Part shown: positions 26,533 through 34,912 of the stretch, piece by piece
Layout of the letters: each line of letters begins with the position of its first letter
How positions within the stretch are numbered: position 1 is the first letter of the stretch
Origin: Fimbriimonadaceae bacterium
GTDB lineage: Bacteria > Armatimonadota > Fimbriimonadia > Fimbriimonadales > Fimbriimonadaceae
DNA: 64,000 bases
Direction: 5' to 3'
NCBI GenBank assembly: GCA_019454145.1
Contig: CP075366.1
Span: 1,591,564-1,655,563, forward strand
Program-made: the position numbers and the translations under genes
The notes under the pieces: model-generated
What the model was told of the DNA's origin: nothing
Seen by the model: only the letters and a program-made list of their open reading frames with translations
The model's database searches: none

Positions 26533-27714
26533 TTAAGAATAAAGTTGATAGCGACGAGTTTCGGCAATCAATTCCGCACCTGTTTCATCAACAAACTCCT
26601 TAATGACATCAACTGTGGCGCATTGATCAACTAGCTCTCTTACACCAGAACCGCCCGCTAGAATATCGATTGGGAGAAGTTCATATTCATATTCATAAGG
26701 CGGTGCTAGCCACTCAAATTTTTCTCCATAAAGTTGGCGGATTATGCTGAGGCAAGCAACAGTTGTTAGAACTGGGCGGAACGATTTTTGATCAGTCACG
26801 TGCATAAACGCACCTCCGCAGATTTCGCCTTTGAACTTTTGGAACGTCGGCAAAAAGTGGACTGGCCGCAAATAAACGCCGGGCAAGTTTAGGGCATTGA
26901 ATGCGTCGCAAAACTCCCAGCTATCAATATATGGTGCGCCAAAAAATTCGAATGGCCTAGTTGTTCCGCGACCTTCGCTGATCTTGGTTCCCTCGACTAA
27001 ACATTGACCAGGGTAAACCAAAGCTGTGTCTTCGGTTGGCATATTAGGTGAAGGCATTCCCCAACTGAGGCCAGTTTGCGAGAACATCATGGAACGCGAC
27101 CAGCCTTCCATTTCAACCACATTCACTTTGCACTGAGGAATATATTTGTCGCGAAAGTACCGACCGACTTCGCCGACTGTCATTCCGTGACGAACCGGCA
27201 ATGAGTAGAGGCCGACGAAGCTTTTGAACTTCTTGTCGTGCCCCGGCCCTTCGGTGAATTCTCCACCAATCGGGTTCGGGCGATCCAGAATCGTTACCGG
27301 GATGCCAAGTTCGGCGCTTGCTTCCATGCAATGAGCCAATGTCCAGATGAAAGTGTAGTAGCGCGCGCCAACATCTTGAACATCAAAAATGAGTTCTTCA
27401 ACACCTGTTAGCATCTCTGGTGATGGTTTACGATGCTCTCCGTAGAGTGAATAAAACGGTAGCCCTGTGCGAGAGTCGGTGTACCCCTCCCACTCAATCA
27501 TGTTGTCTTGCGTGTGTCCCCAGATTCCGTGCTGGGGACCAAAACAAGCTGTGATTTTTAGCTCACCTGACTTGTGGTGCGGCAGAATATGGTCAAGAAT
27601 GTGTTTCCGATCACGAGCAATGCTCGCTTGATGGCAAATGATTCCTATGGATTTTCCGGCAAACCGTGAAAATTGATCGCGAATACAGACATCAAGTCCG
27701 GTGAGCGTTTGCAT
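26533..27714 (-). CDS. DUF1343 protein, NamZ-like exo-beta-N-acetylmuramidase
   Basis: A 393-residue protein spanning the whole DUF1343 family. Recognisable segments are IGIICHQASI, PQHGIWG, LIFDVQDVGARYYTFIWTL, VTILDRPNPIGG, YSLPVRHGMTVGE and WGMPSPNMPT. B. subtilis NamZ of this family removes terminal MurNAc from peptidoglycan fragments. No signal peptide is visible, so it may act in the cytosol on imported muropeptides. It starts one base below the DUF1854 gene, which itself follows the ABC exporter by two bases, so these three form a tight operon. Confidence 0.9.
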   Translation of the reverse strand: MQTLTGLDVCIRDQFSRFAGKSIGIICHQASIARDRKHILDHILPHHKSGELKITACFGPQHGIWGHTQDNMIEWEGYTDSRTGLPFYSLYGEHRKPSPEMLTGVEELIFDVQDVGARYYTFIWTLAHCMEASAELGIPVTILDRPNPIGGEFTEGPGHDKKFKSFVGLYSLPVRHGMTVGEVGRYFRDKYIPQCKVNVVEMEGWSRSMMFSQTGLSWGMPSPNMPTEDTALVYPGQCLVEGTKISEGRGTTRPFEFFGAPYIDSWEFCDAFNALNLPGVYLRPVHFLPTFQKFKGEICGGAFMHVTDQKSFRPVLTTVACLSIIRQLYGEKFEWLAPPYEYEYELLPIDILAGGSGVRELVDQCATVDVIKEFVDETGAELIAETRRYQLYS

Positions 27715-27715
27715 C

Positions 27716-28183
27716 CTAAACCGTCACCGAAAGAATCTGCTTGCTCTTTTCATCCAGCCCGGAGATATTTGGAATCTCAAACCGATTGCCATCAACATCA
27801 ATAATCAGCAGGTAGTCAGGCGATAGCCACTGAGCGTTTTCTTGCAGGCTTTGGGTAATAAATTCCTTTTCGCCTCGGTCTGTAATCACATGCCAATACG
27901 TTGAGCCAAACTCGGTTTTTGTGCTGAGAACCTTGTGAACCACTCCATTCAAGTATCTCCGTTGCAACTCACCTTGCGCGACGCTCCAAACTTCAGGAGC
28001 GAGTTCAACAACCGGATCAGTGACCATAAAAATTTCCTTCCCTTTGCCATCAAGAAACGAAAGATATTTCCCTGGGTAAGTAAGGGGCGACGCCCAAGCC
28101 AAGACAACTTCGACATAACTCCTGTTGTCCATGGTCAATCTCAGTCGACCTTCCGGCGCATAAAATAAATGCATCTCTTTCAC
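27716..28183 (-). CDS. DUF1854 family protein
   Basis: A 155-residue protein matching DUF1854: it opens with FYAPEGRLRLTMDN, has the hallmark RYLNGVVHKVLSTKTEFGSTYWHVITDRGEKEFI, and ends with a small beta element (LLIIDVDGNRFEIP). In other bacteria DUF1854 genes sit directly after a large ABC transporter, as here, sometimes near cyanophycin synthesis genes; none of those is in this window. The function is unknown. It lies two bases after the ABC gene. Confidence 0.85.
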   Translation of the reverse strand: MKEMHLFYAPEGRLRLTMDNRSYVEVVLAWASPLTYPGKYLSFLDGKGKEIFMVTDPVVELAPEVWSVAQGELQRRYLNGVVHKVLSTKTEFGSTYWHVITDRGEKEFITQSLQENAQWLSPDYLLIIDVDGNRFEIPNISGLDEKSKQILSVTV

Positions 28184-28185
28184 CG

Positions 28186-30363
28186 TTAAACAGTCCCGAT
28201 TCCTATGATTTCGTTGACCGCACTCTGAGTTTGGACGAGGTCATAGAACCGCCCTTTCCGATCCATCAGTTCTTCGTGTGTTCCCTCTTCTACAACTTTG
28301 CCTCGATCTAAAACAAGCAACCGATCAGCATTCCGCAAGGTGGAAAGTCGGTGTGCAATCGCAAACGTCGTTCGACCAGCGATCAGGCGCTGGATTGCTT
28401 CCTGAATCTTGCGTTCGGTTTCCACATCCACGCTTGACGTCGCTTCGTCAAGAATCAAGATTTTTGGGTCGTGGAGAATCGCGCGGGCGATGGATATCCG
28501 TTGTTTTTCGCCGCCGCTCATCCGAGCGCCCCGTTCGCCGACCATCGTATCGTAACCGTCCGACTTCATCAAAACGAAGTCATGGGCGTTAGCGGCTTTT
28601 GCCGCTTCCATAACCTGCTCCATCGTCGCATCCGGGTTGCCATATTTGATGTTGTCTGCAATCGTTCCGTTGAACAAAAACGGTTCTTGAAGCACGATTC
28701 CGATTTGATTTCGATAGGATCGCAAGTCAAGTTCGCGGTAATCAATACCGTCAATCAAGATTTGACCTTGGTCGGGTTCGTAAAATCGGCTGACCAGGTT
28801 GATTGTTGTTGACTTCCCAGCCCCCGAATGACCAACGAGGCCGATCATTTCTCCTTCTTTAGCTGTGAAGCTCACTCCGTTAATAACTGGGTTTGACTTG
28901 TCGTAGCCAAAACGTACATCGCGGAATTCCACTTGACCTGTGATCTTTCGGACATCCCCGCCATCAAGAGCAGATTCAGGTTTAGTATCAAGAATTTCGA
29001 AAATCCGTTCCGCACCAGCCATTGCGCGGCTGAACCAGTTGTTCACGCTGGCAAACCATTGGAGCGGACCGTAAACCATGCCCAAGTAGGCGTGGATCAT
29101 ATAAAACTCGCCAAAAGTGAGTTGCCCTCGGTAGAGCATGGTTCCACCAACCGCCCAGTGAATGACCGTGCCGAGTGTAACGCAGAGAGTCATTCCGCCG
29201 AATGCCGTATGCCAAGTTTGGTCGGCTTTGATGTTGGCGTTGCGAAGTTCCTCGCTGCGAGTCTTGAACTTCGCGTACTCGTTATCTTCCTTGGCAAACG
29301 CTTTAACGACCCGAATTCCCATCAGGCTTTCGTTGAGATGCATATGCACACGCGCCATTTTTTGGCTTGTGCGGAAGAACAAGTTAGAGATCGGCTTCCA
29401 AACTTTGACGGAGATAAATGCGACGAGCGGAATGGGCGCGAGAATCATGATCGCCAGCAACCAATTGATGCTGAAGATCATCGCCGCTACCGCAACGAGC
29501 ATCATCCCGTTGATCACCAAAAACGGCAATCCATCAACAAGGAAGAACCAGACCCGATCAGTATCTTGGGTCACCCGACTGGCTATCGCTCCGACTGGCT
29601 TTTTGTCGAAGTAATTGAGGTTGAGAAATTCGATTGCGCGGTAAGTGGTGGTTCGCAGATCGCTGGCAAGGTTTGAACCGAGCCAAGTGTTCAACCGACC
29701 GCTCAGCACTTGTATGCTGGCAAGTCCAACCAGCACCAACGCCCACAAGCCGACCATCTGCATCAGCGGGCCGATTTCGCGATTGCCTGCGTTGAAAGCA
29801 TCTAGAATTTCGCCTTGAATTTTTGGTGGCAACAAAGCAAGCGCAGTTGAGCCAGTGGCGTAGACGCCGAGTAAGATCGCTTTCTTTTTATATGGCTTGA
29901 GGAACGAACCCAACCGAAGCATCGTTTTGCCACGATTGATACAGTTGGGGCAGACTCCATCTTTTTCCGGAAGCAATCGACCGCACTTATCACAACGGAT
30001 TTTTTGCTGAACTAGGTTGACGTTGAATTCTTCGCCTTTGGCGAGTTGCTGGATTCCCCGAGCAAGTTCACCGAACGCCTGCGCCCGAGTCAGGGAATAA
30101 GATGCGGCAACAATATCTTCGTGCGACTTTGTGCGAAGGACGAGCCTTCCGCCGCTTACCAGCGAGGCATTTTTGGCTTCTTCTAAATCGGCGATAGGAA
30201 CATTGAGAATAATCGCCCCGGCTTCATTAGTAACAGTAACCGCGGATTCCGATACTCGCACATGACGAATCCCGAACCGCCCATCTTCAGTAAGATCAGC
30301 CGCCAATTCTGCGAGAAAGCTTTCCCCCTCTCGCAATCCAGAGTCTGCATCGGCAGAAAGCAT
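28186..30363 (-). CDS. ABC exporter (permease-ATPase fusion) with N-terminal zinc-ribbon-like segment
   Basis: A 725-residue half-transporter. Residues 1-120 are a non-membrane region rich in beta strands. Next comes a four-cysteine zinc-ribbon-like motif with C124, C127, C138 and C141 (CDKCGRLL...CPNC). The six-helix type 1 exporter domain follows, then the ATPase domain with Walker A VGHSGAGKSTT, signature MSGGEKQRISIARAI and Walker B ILILDEAT. It should dimerise and export an unknown substrate. The extra N-terminal part is unusual for such exporters and is probably the piece that pairs with the DUF1854 protein encoded next. Confidence 0.93.
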   Translation of the reverse strand: MLSADADSGLREGESFLAELAADLTEDGRFGIRHVRVSESAVTVTNEAGAIILNVPIADLEEAKNASLVSGGRLVLRTKSHEDIVAASYSLTRAQAFGELARGIQQLAKGEEFNVNLVQQKIRCDKCGRLLPEKDGVCPNCINRGKTMLRLGSFLKPYKKKAILLGVYATGSTALALLPPKIQGEILDAFNAGNREIGPLMQMVGLWALVLVGLASIQVLSGRLNTWLGSNLASDLRTTTYRAIEFLNLNYFDKKPVGAIASRVTQDTDRVWFFLVDGLPFLVINGMMLVAVAAMIFSINWLLAIMILAPIPLVAFISVKVWKPISNLFFRTSQKMARVHMHLNESLMGIRVVKAFAKEDNEYAKFKTRSEELRNANIKADQTWHTAFGGMTLCVTLGTVIHWAVGGTMLYRGQLTFGEFYMIHAYLGMVYGPLQWFASVNNWFSRAMAGAERIFEILDTKPESALDGGDVRKITGQVEFRDVRFGYDKSNPVINGVSFTAKEGEMIGLVGHSGAGKSTTINLVSRFYEPDQGQILIDGIDYRELDLRSYRNQIGIVLQEPFLFNGTIADNIKYGNPDATMEQVMEAAKAANAHDFVLMKSDGYDTMVGERGARMSGGEKQRISIARAILHDPKILILDEATSSVDVETERKIQEAIQRLIAGRTTFAIAHRLSTLRNADRLLVLDRGKVVEEGTHEELMDRKGRFYDLVQTQSAVNEIIGIGTV

Positions 30364-30437
30364 GCAAATTCATACTACTTGCCTGGGGATTTTTCTCGCT
30401 GAACCTTAAGTTTTGGCGGGCACTTTGCCCCGGGCAC

Positions 30438-32330
30438 TCACGTTTGAGCAATGAGTTTCATGAGCAATTCACGCACTTGCAGTTCGTTACCTTGCTCACA
30501 AGTTTGATCAAGCGAGTCAAGATCGGTTGTAAATTTTGTCCAATCTGACTGCGGGGCTGACTTCAACCGCAACAGCTTTGAGGTGCCGGTTGGCTCTAAA
30601 TCTTCGGATGACCAATTCAGCTCTTCGTGAAGTTTTTCACCGGGACGCGCACCGATAAACTGGACTTCGATATCTCGCCCGGCCCGCAATCCGTGCAGGT
30701 CAAGCATACGGTTCACAAGTTCCACAATCCGAACTGGCTCGCCCATATCAAGAATGTAAATGGTGCCTTGGTCGTTTTGCGCCCCAGCCTGAATCACTAA
30801 CTGCGCCGCTTCGGGGATTGTCATAAAATAGCGGGTCATGCGTTCATCTGTGATCGTAACTGGCCCCCCAGCGGCGATCTGTTTTTGCAAGATGGGAATT
30901 AAACTTCCCCGGCTACCGAGAACGTTCCCAAACCGTACGGAAGTGAATTGAGTTTCAGATTTGCCAGACAGTGAAAGCAAAATCATTTCCGCCGCGCGCT
31001 TGCTCGCACCCATGATATTGGTGGGATTCACAGCCTTATCGGTGCTGACCAAAATGAACTTCTTAACCCCATGAACGGCGGCTAACTCCGCGACATTTTT
31101 CGTTCCGAACACGTTATTTTTTACCGCCTGAATAGGCGCATTTTCCATAAAATGAACGTGCTTGTACGCTGCGGCATGGAATACCACCGACGGCTTCACT
31201 TTCTCCAACAAGCGATCGACTGCCGCCCGGTTTTGAACATCCAGAATGGTTGCGGTTACGTCCTCAAATCCAAGCAGTTGAAGGTCGTGCCTCGCTTCAA
31301 AAACACTATTTTCGCCCTTCCCTGCTAGGATGATTTCTTTTGGCTTAAGTGGGATCAGTTGACGAGCAATCTCGGAGCCAATAGAACCCCCGCCACCCGT
31401 GATTAGTACCGATTCGCCTTCAATATACGATCTAGCGTTTGTTATGTCAGTTTGGATCGGCGGTCGGTTCAGTAGCTGCTCCATCTGAATTGGCGCCATC
31501 TTCGGTTTTTGCTTTGCTGGTTGGCGAGCTACGATATCGTGGACTTTGGCGACTAACTTTTCATGGTCTGCCGCCCGTTGATCACCGGTACGAGAAGCTA
31601 ATCTGGAAGCACATTCCCGAACATTCATCACTTCCCGCCGAAGGTCAAAATCATTTGGCAGGTCACTGGCTTGCTGGGCTCTGCCTGTGAACGCTCGACT
31701 AAGAATCACTCCTTGACTACCGAGGCGTTCGTGTTCACCCAAAATGAGTTCGGCGGGTAGATCACCTTCACCGATTCGGGCAACACCACCGATTCCGAAA
31801 CTGACTTGAGCTTCCCTGCACAGTCGCGCAGCTTGGTCTAAAAATCCGCCCGCGAGGACTTCAAACAGAAAGTCCAGCCCCATCGCCAGGTGCAGATCGT
31901 TCAAACCAAAGTAGATTTCATCCAGCTCGCCGTTTTCTAAAATAGAGGACATTCTGGCAAGAGCTTGCGGAGTTTCGACAAGCCCAATCGTGATCGCGCG
32001 ACCATCTACACATTTTGTGAAGGCTTGAACTTCGCCGAAGGTAGTAAACATCGGGAGCATGATCAAATCGGCACCTGCGGCGATGACTTGCTCAATTTCC
32101 TGCTCAGAGTTCACCCCCCAGGGATTAACACGCACGAGCAATCCACCCGCCGGAACCACCTGGCGAACCGCGCGAACATCATCTAGCGTGTGGCGGCTGA
32201 TGACGGTATCTCTGTGTCCCTGCCGAGCCACCTTGCCATCTAGCTCTAAATCCACAAATATCCGATCAACTCCGGCTTGCACCGCCATTTGCGCCAAAGC
32301 TGGGTCAGGTGTGATGAGATACAGGTTCAT
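30438..32330 (-). CDS. Fused HpcH/HpaI-type aldolase and PglF/CapD-type UDP-sugar 4,6-dehydratase
   Basis: A 630-residue two-domain protein. Residues 1-225 resemble the HpcH/HpaI aldolase or citrate-lyase-beta TIM barrel (VDLELDGKVARQG, RVNPWG, GADLIMLPMF, IGLVETPQAL, FGLNDLHLAMG). A linker of about 75 residues follows. Residues 305-600 form an extended SDR of the PglF/WbpM/CapD family: Rossmann motif TGGGGSIGSE, AAAYKHVHFMENAP, VSTDKAVNPTNIMGASKR and ARPGEKLHEEL. Met440 and Lys444 replace the usual Tyr-x3-Lys, as expected for this family. The dehydratase acts on UDP-GlcNAc-like sugars for surface glycans. The fusion itself is rare; see findings. Confidence 0.88.
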   Translation of the reverse strand: MNLYLITPDPALAQMAVQAGVDRIFVDLELDGKVARQGHRDTVISRHTLDDVRAVRQVVPAGGLLVRVNPWGVNSEQEIEQVIAAGADLIMLPMFTTFGEVQAFTKCVDGRAITIGLVETPQALARMSSILENGELDEIYFGLNDLHLAMGLDFLFEVLAGGFLDQAARLCREAQVSFGIGGVARIGEGDLPAELILGEHERLGSQGVILSRAFTGRAQQASDLPNDFDLRREVMNVRECASRLASRTGDQRAADHEKLVAKVHDIVARQPAKQKPKMAPIQMEQLLNRPPIQTDITNARSYIEGESVLITGGGGSIGSEIARQLIPLKPKEIILAGKGENSVFEARHDLQLLGFEDVTATILDVQNRAAVDRLLEKVKPSVVFHAAAYKHVHFMENAPIQAVKNNVFGTKNVAELAAVHGVKKFILVSTDKAVNPTNIMGASKRAAEMILLSLSGKSETQFTSVRFGNVLGSRGSLIPILQKQIAAGGPVTITDERMTRYFMTIPEAAQLVIQAGAQNDQGTIYILDMGEPVRIVELVNRMLDLHGLRAGRDIEVQFIGARPGEKLHEELNWSSEDLEPTGTSKLLRLKSAPQSDWTKFTTDLDSLDQTCEQGNELQVRELLMKLIAQT

Positions 32331-32408
32331 TGCCGCTGGTTGCGAGTTTAACTGGTTGCTGGCCTAGACGGAGGCAAATAGTGCTCGGGTATCATGAATC
32401 TTCCGCGA

Positions 32409-32482
32409 GCGGGAGTAGCTTAGTGGTAAAGCTCCAGCCTTCCAAGCTGGCTATGCGAGTTCGATTCTCGTCTCCCGCTCCA
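32409..32482 (+). tRNA. tRNA-Gly (anticodon TCC)
   Basis: A cloverleaf is readable: acceptor GCGGGAG (32409-32415) pairs with CTCCCGC (32472-32478), the anticodon arm CCAGC-CTTCCAA-GCTGG gives anticodon TCC, and the T arm contains GTTCGATTC. The genomic CCA follows discriminator T (32480-32482). A TTTTTTAT stretch just after may act in termination. Confidence 0.97.
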
Positions 32483-32714
32483 TTTTTTATTTATTAGATT
32501 GGGATAATCCATATACAACGAATTTTCTCAGATTTGCAAGTTCTACTGGCTCAACTAGGCAATGATTTAGCTCGCGCCCGAAGAGTCATAAGCAACAGAG
32601 CAATATGCCAGCAAACATTGCAGTTCTATCGATCAACTGCTTCACATGGGGAAAGAATCCTATATCAAAAGTTCTTTGTAACAATCAGCTCACCGAGTGC
32701 GTAAATTGTTGTGA

Positions 32715-32808
32715 ATGCCCCGAAGGGGAGTAGCGTCCCGGCAGAAGCTGGGAGATCGGGTTCGTCAGTACGCTCGCAAGAGCCGGAGCCGGTCATAACC
32801 GCAAGACC
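32715..32808 (+). ncRNA. yybP-ykoY (Mn2+) riboswitch
   Basis: The conserved core GGGGAGTAGC (32725-32734) is preceded by a CCCC arm, and the 3' side ends with GTCAGTACG, GGTCATAACC and GCAAGACC, the diagnostic elements of the yybP-ykoY class. It is followed directly by a terminator hairpin and lies 60 bases before a zinc-finger/TerC gene pair. This class binds Mn2+ and controls Mn exporters, including TerC/Alx proteins, so the placement is exactly as expected. Confidence 0.88.
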
Positions 32809-32835
32809 TTCATCGCCAGCGATGAAGGTTTTTTG
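32806..32835 (+). terminator. Expression-platform terminator of the Mn2+ riboswitch
   Basis: The arms ACCTTCATCG (from 32806) and CGATGAAGGT (to 32829) pair, then TTTTTTG follows. The 5' arm includes the last bases (ACC) of the conserved GCAAGACC, so aptamer folding and terminator formation compete. Mn2+ binding would favour read-through, inferred from the class. Confidence 0.82.
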
Positions 32836-32870
32836 TTGCATGGCGGTTTGGCCTGACTGGAGAAATACTG

Positions 32871-33101
32871 ATGAACTGTCCGAATTGCAACACTAAACTC
32901 ACCTTGTCTGAGCGTCAAGATATCGAGATTGACTATTGTCCCGAATGCCGTGGGGTTTGGCTCGACCGCGGAGAACTTGACAAGATTATCGAGCGCTCTG
33001 CCCGACTACAAGATATCGGCGGGCGCGACGACCATCGACCTGACGAGCGCCTAAAAAAGAAGAAGCGCGAGGGATTTCTCGGGGAGTTGTTTGACTTCTA
33101 A
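32871..33101 (+). CDS. Zinc-ribbon (zf-TFIIB-like) protein
   Basis: A 76-residue protein with a four-cysteine ribbon C3-x2-C6...C23-x2-C26 (MNCPNC and DYCPECRGVWLDRGEL), the zf-TFIIB-like signature. A charged, lysine-rich segment and an acidic tail end the protein. A GGAG site precedes the ATG. It is translationally coupled to terC by a TAATG overlap, under the same Mn2+ riboswitch, so it may sense or assist metal export. Its precise role is unknown. Confidence 0.88.
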   Translation: MNCPNCNTKLTLSERQDIEIDYCPECRGVWLDRGELDKIIERSARLQDIGGRDDHRPDERLKKKKREGFLGELFDF

Positions 33102-34096
33102 TGGTCGAGCTCGCTAATATTCCCCTCTGGATCTGGGGCGCATTCATGGCGTTTGTTCTGCTCATGCTCGCCCTCGATCTGGGTGTTTTTCATCGCCACG
33201 CGCACAAAATTGAGATGAAAGAAGCGCTGACTTGGAGCGGCGTCTGGATCGGGTTCGCGCTTCTTTTCAATCTCGGTTTGTTCTTCTATTGGGACAAAAT
33301 CCAGCCAGGCAGTTCCTACACGAACGAAGAAGCCGGATTCGCCTTCCTCGCTGGCTATCTGATCGAAAAGGCGTTGAGCGTCGATAATATTTTTGTATTC
33401 CTGCTCATTTTCGGATACTTTGCCGTTCCGGAAAAGTATCAACACCGAGTGCTTTTTTGGGGCATCATCGGCGCACTGATTTTCCGAGCCATCTTCATCG
33501 CGGCTGGCGCAGCCCTCCTTGAACGATTCTTCTGGATGATGATCATCTTCGGTCTCTTTCTTATCGCCACCGGCATCAAGATGGTGCTAGTTAAAGACAA
33601 GAAAATGGATCCAGAAAAGAATCCGCTAGTGCGGCTCTTTCGAAGGTTCTTGCCCGTGACGCAAGAGTATCACGGGCAGAAGTTTTTCACTCGAATCAAC
33701 GGCAAGCTTTGGGCTACACCGCTGTTCTTGGTTCTGGTGCTGATAGAGTTCACAGATGTAATCTTCGCCGTGGATTCCATTCCGGCAATTTTTGCGATCA
33801 CCTCGGAGCCGTTCCTTGTCTTCACTTCCAACGTCTTTGCCATTTTGGGGCTGCGAGCATTGTTCTTTGCTCTCGCTGGGCTCATGCAGATGTTCCACTA
33901 TCTCAGCTATGGCCTTGCGGCGATTCTCGTCTTCGTCGGAAGCAAGATGCTTTACGGTTACGCTGAAAAGGTTATCGTGCCGGAATGGCCCAAGTTTCCA
34001 GTGGCGCTTTCGTTAGGCATCATCATCGCGATTCTTGGTACAGCCATCATTACTTCCCTGAGAAAGTCACCTGTGCCGGAGGTTAATGAGACGTGA
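33101..34096 (+). CDS. TerC family membrane protein (Alx-like, putative Mn2+ exporter)
   Basis: A 331-residue multi-pass membrane protein of the TerC/Alx family. Characteristic segments are ALDLGVFHRHAHKI, the AYLIEKALSVDNIFVFLLIF-like stretch near residue 85, and VLIEFTDVIFAVDSIPAIFAI with conserved acidic residues in membrane helices. Several Alx/TerC proteins export manganese, and the upstream yybP-ykoY riboswitch supports that here. It is convergent with the Doc-like gene that ends 80 bases downstream. Confidence 0.95.
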   Translation: MVELANIPLWIWGAFMAFVLLMLALDLGVFHRHAHKIEMKEALTWSGVWIGFALLFNLGLFFYWDKIQPGSSYTNEEAGFAFLAGYLIEKALSVDNIFVFLLIFGYFAVPEKYQHRVLFWGIIGALIFRAIFIAAGAALLERFFWMMIIFGLFLIATGIKMVLVKDKKMDPEKNPLVRLFRRFLPVTQEYHGQKFFTRINGKLWATPLFLVLVLIEFTDVIFAVDSIPAIFAITSEPFLVFTSNVFAILGLRALFFALAGLMQMFHYLSYGLAAILVFVGSKMLYGYAEKVIVPEWPKFPVALSLGIIIAILGTAIITSLRKSPVPEVNET

Positions 34097-34178
34097 CAGC
34101 ACACTCAGTGACAACTTCCCGTCCGCCCTAGGCGGCATCCCAAACTTGATCTTTTGAGTCTGAACCGTGGGAGCAACC

Positions 34179-34655
34179 CTAAACCAAAGCCGCGACGTGA
34201 CCAGACTTCACTAGCCCCGTGACCGTTTGCGGATAGCGAGCCAAAATATCGCCCAAAATCGCGCGAGCATCTGGCGTACCGTGGTGAGTGTGGGTATGAA
34301 TTTGCCCGAGCTTCGTTTCGATCATCTCTTTCACCGAACCCGGTTCTTTGAACGCCACCGCAACCCAATCGCCAGCTTCCGCGTCGCTGAGGTTGAGAGT
34401 ATGGTCGTTCATTTCCAGGAAGGCAACCATCCCGACAAACGCACACGCTTCGTTGCCGGATTTGAAGGCTCGCTTGTTGGCAAATCCAGTCAGAAATGAA
34501 GCCGCTTGCCCGACTAAATCTACGCTTGTGCCGTACCCATACTGGCAGAAAACGCCTTCTTCCAAAGTTGCGTAGTTCCACGGTTGAGGTTCTTTGGTGA
34601 GTTGCAGGTTCACCCACATCATGTCTTGAACCGTGAGGTACGAAAGCGTTGCCAT
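34179..34655 (-). CDS. Doc/Fic-like protein with degenerate active-site motif
   Basis: About 158 residues from the ATG at 34655. The segment YGYGTSVDLVGQAASFLTGFANKRAFKSGNEACAFVGMVAFLEMN aligns by eye with the Doc (death-on-curing) fold around its catalytic loop (only parts quoted: YGYGTSVDLVGQAASF, AFKSGNEACAF). Residues R62-A-F64-K-S-G67-N68-E-A70 occupy the place of H-P-F-x-D-G-N-K-R: the catalytic His and the Lys/Arg are lost while Phe, Gly and Asn remain. An AMPylase or kinase activity is therefore unlikely. It lies 64 bases after a ribbon-helix-helix gene in an operon with SPFH. Confidence 0.6.
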   Translation of the reverse strand: MATLSYLTVQDMMWVNLQLTKEPQPWNYATLEEGVFCQYGYGTSVDLVGQAASFLTGFANKRAFKSGNEACAFVGMVAFLEMNDHTLNLSDAEAGDWVAVAFKEPGSVKEMIETKLGQIHTHTHHGTPDARAILGDILARYPQTVTGLVKSGHVAALV

Positions 34656-34719
34656 AACTCTATTATGCTTCGCCGCGCCGCGATTTTCATCAGACCAACC
34701 TAGAGTAATGGTAACGAGA

Positions 34720-34899
34720 TCAATCGGAGCTAAGCTCCGAACCTTTGGGCTTGACCTCAATCCCTCGCTTACGAAGTCCCTCGCGGAGCAGAATCTCAAT
34801 CTGAGCATTCACACTCCGCAACTCAGCCGCCGCCAGGCGCTGCAGTTCATCATGCAGTTCTGGCGGCAGTCGGAGCGGGAACGATTTTTTGTCGGCCAC
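34720..34899 (-). CDS. Arc-type ribbon-helix-helix DNA-binding protein
   Basis: A 59-residue protein read from a GTG start, 13 bases after the SPFH stop. It begins MADKKSFPLRLPPELHDELQ: a basic beta strand followed by two helices (LRSVNAQIEILLREGLRKRG), the Arc/MetJ-type ribbon-helix-helix pattern also seen in HicB-like antitoxins. It would bind DNA as a dimer or higher oligomer through the antiparallel strand. Its position between SPFH and a Doc-like gene, together with the boxes at 35784-35813, suggests autoregulation. The ORF is below 60 codons and is easily overlooked. Confidence 0.85.
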   Translation of the reverse strand: MADKKSFPLRLPPELHDELQRLAAAELRSVNAQIEILLREGLRKRGIEVKPKGSELSSD

Positions 34900-34912
34900 G
34901 GGAATTACCTAC

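Noticed and set aside
28933-29676. 247-codon plus-strand frame inside the ABC exporter
   Set aside because: The minus-strand exporter has all Walker and signature motifs; the antisense frame has no recognisable features.
32605-32733. 42-residue plus-strand frame before the riboswitch
   Set aside because: It ends within the conserved riboswitch core GGGGAGTAG and has an odd cysteine-rich end; most likely chance.
34105-34617. 170-codon minus-strand frame overlapping the Doc-like gene
   Set aside because: Arginine/serine-rich shadow in another frame; the Doc-like frame has the better start and family signal.
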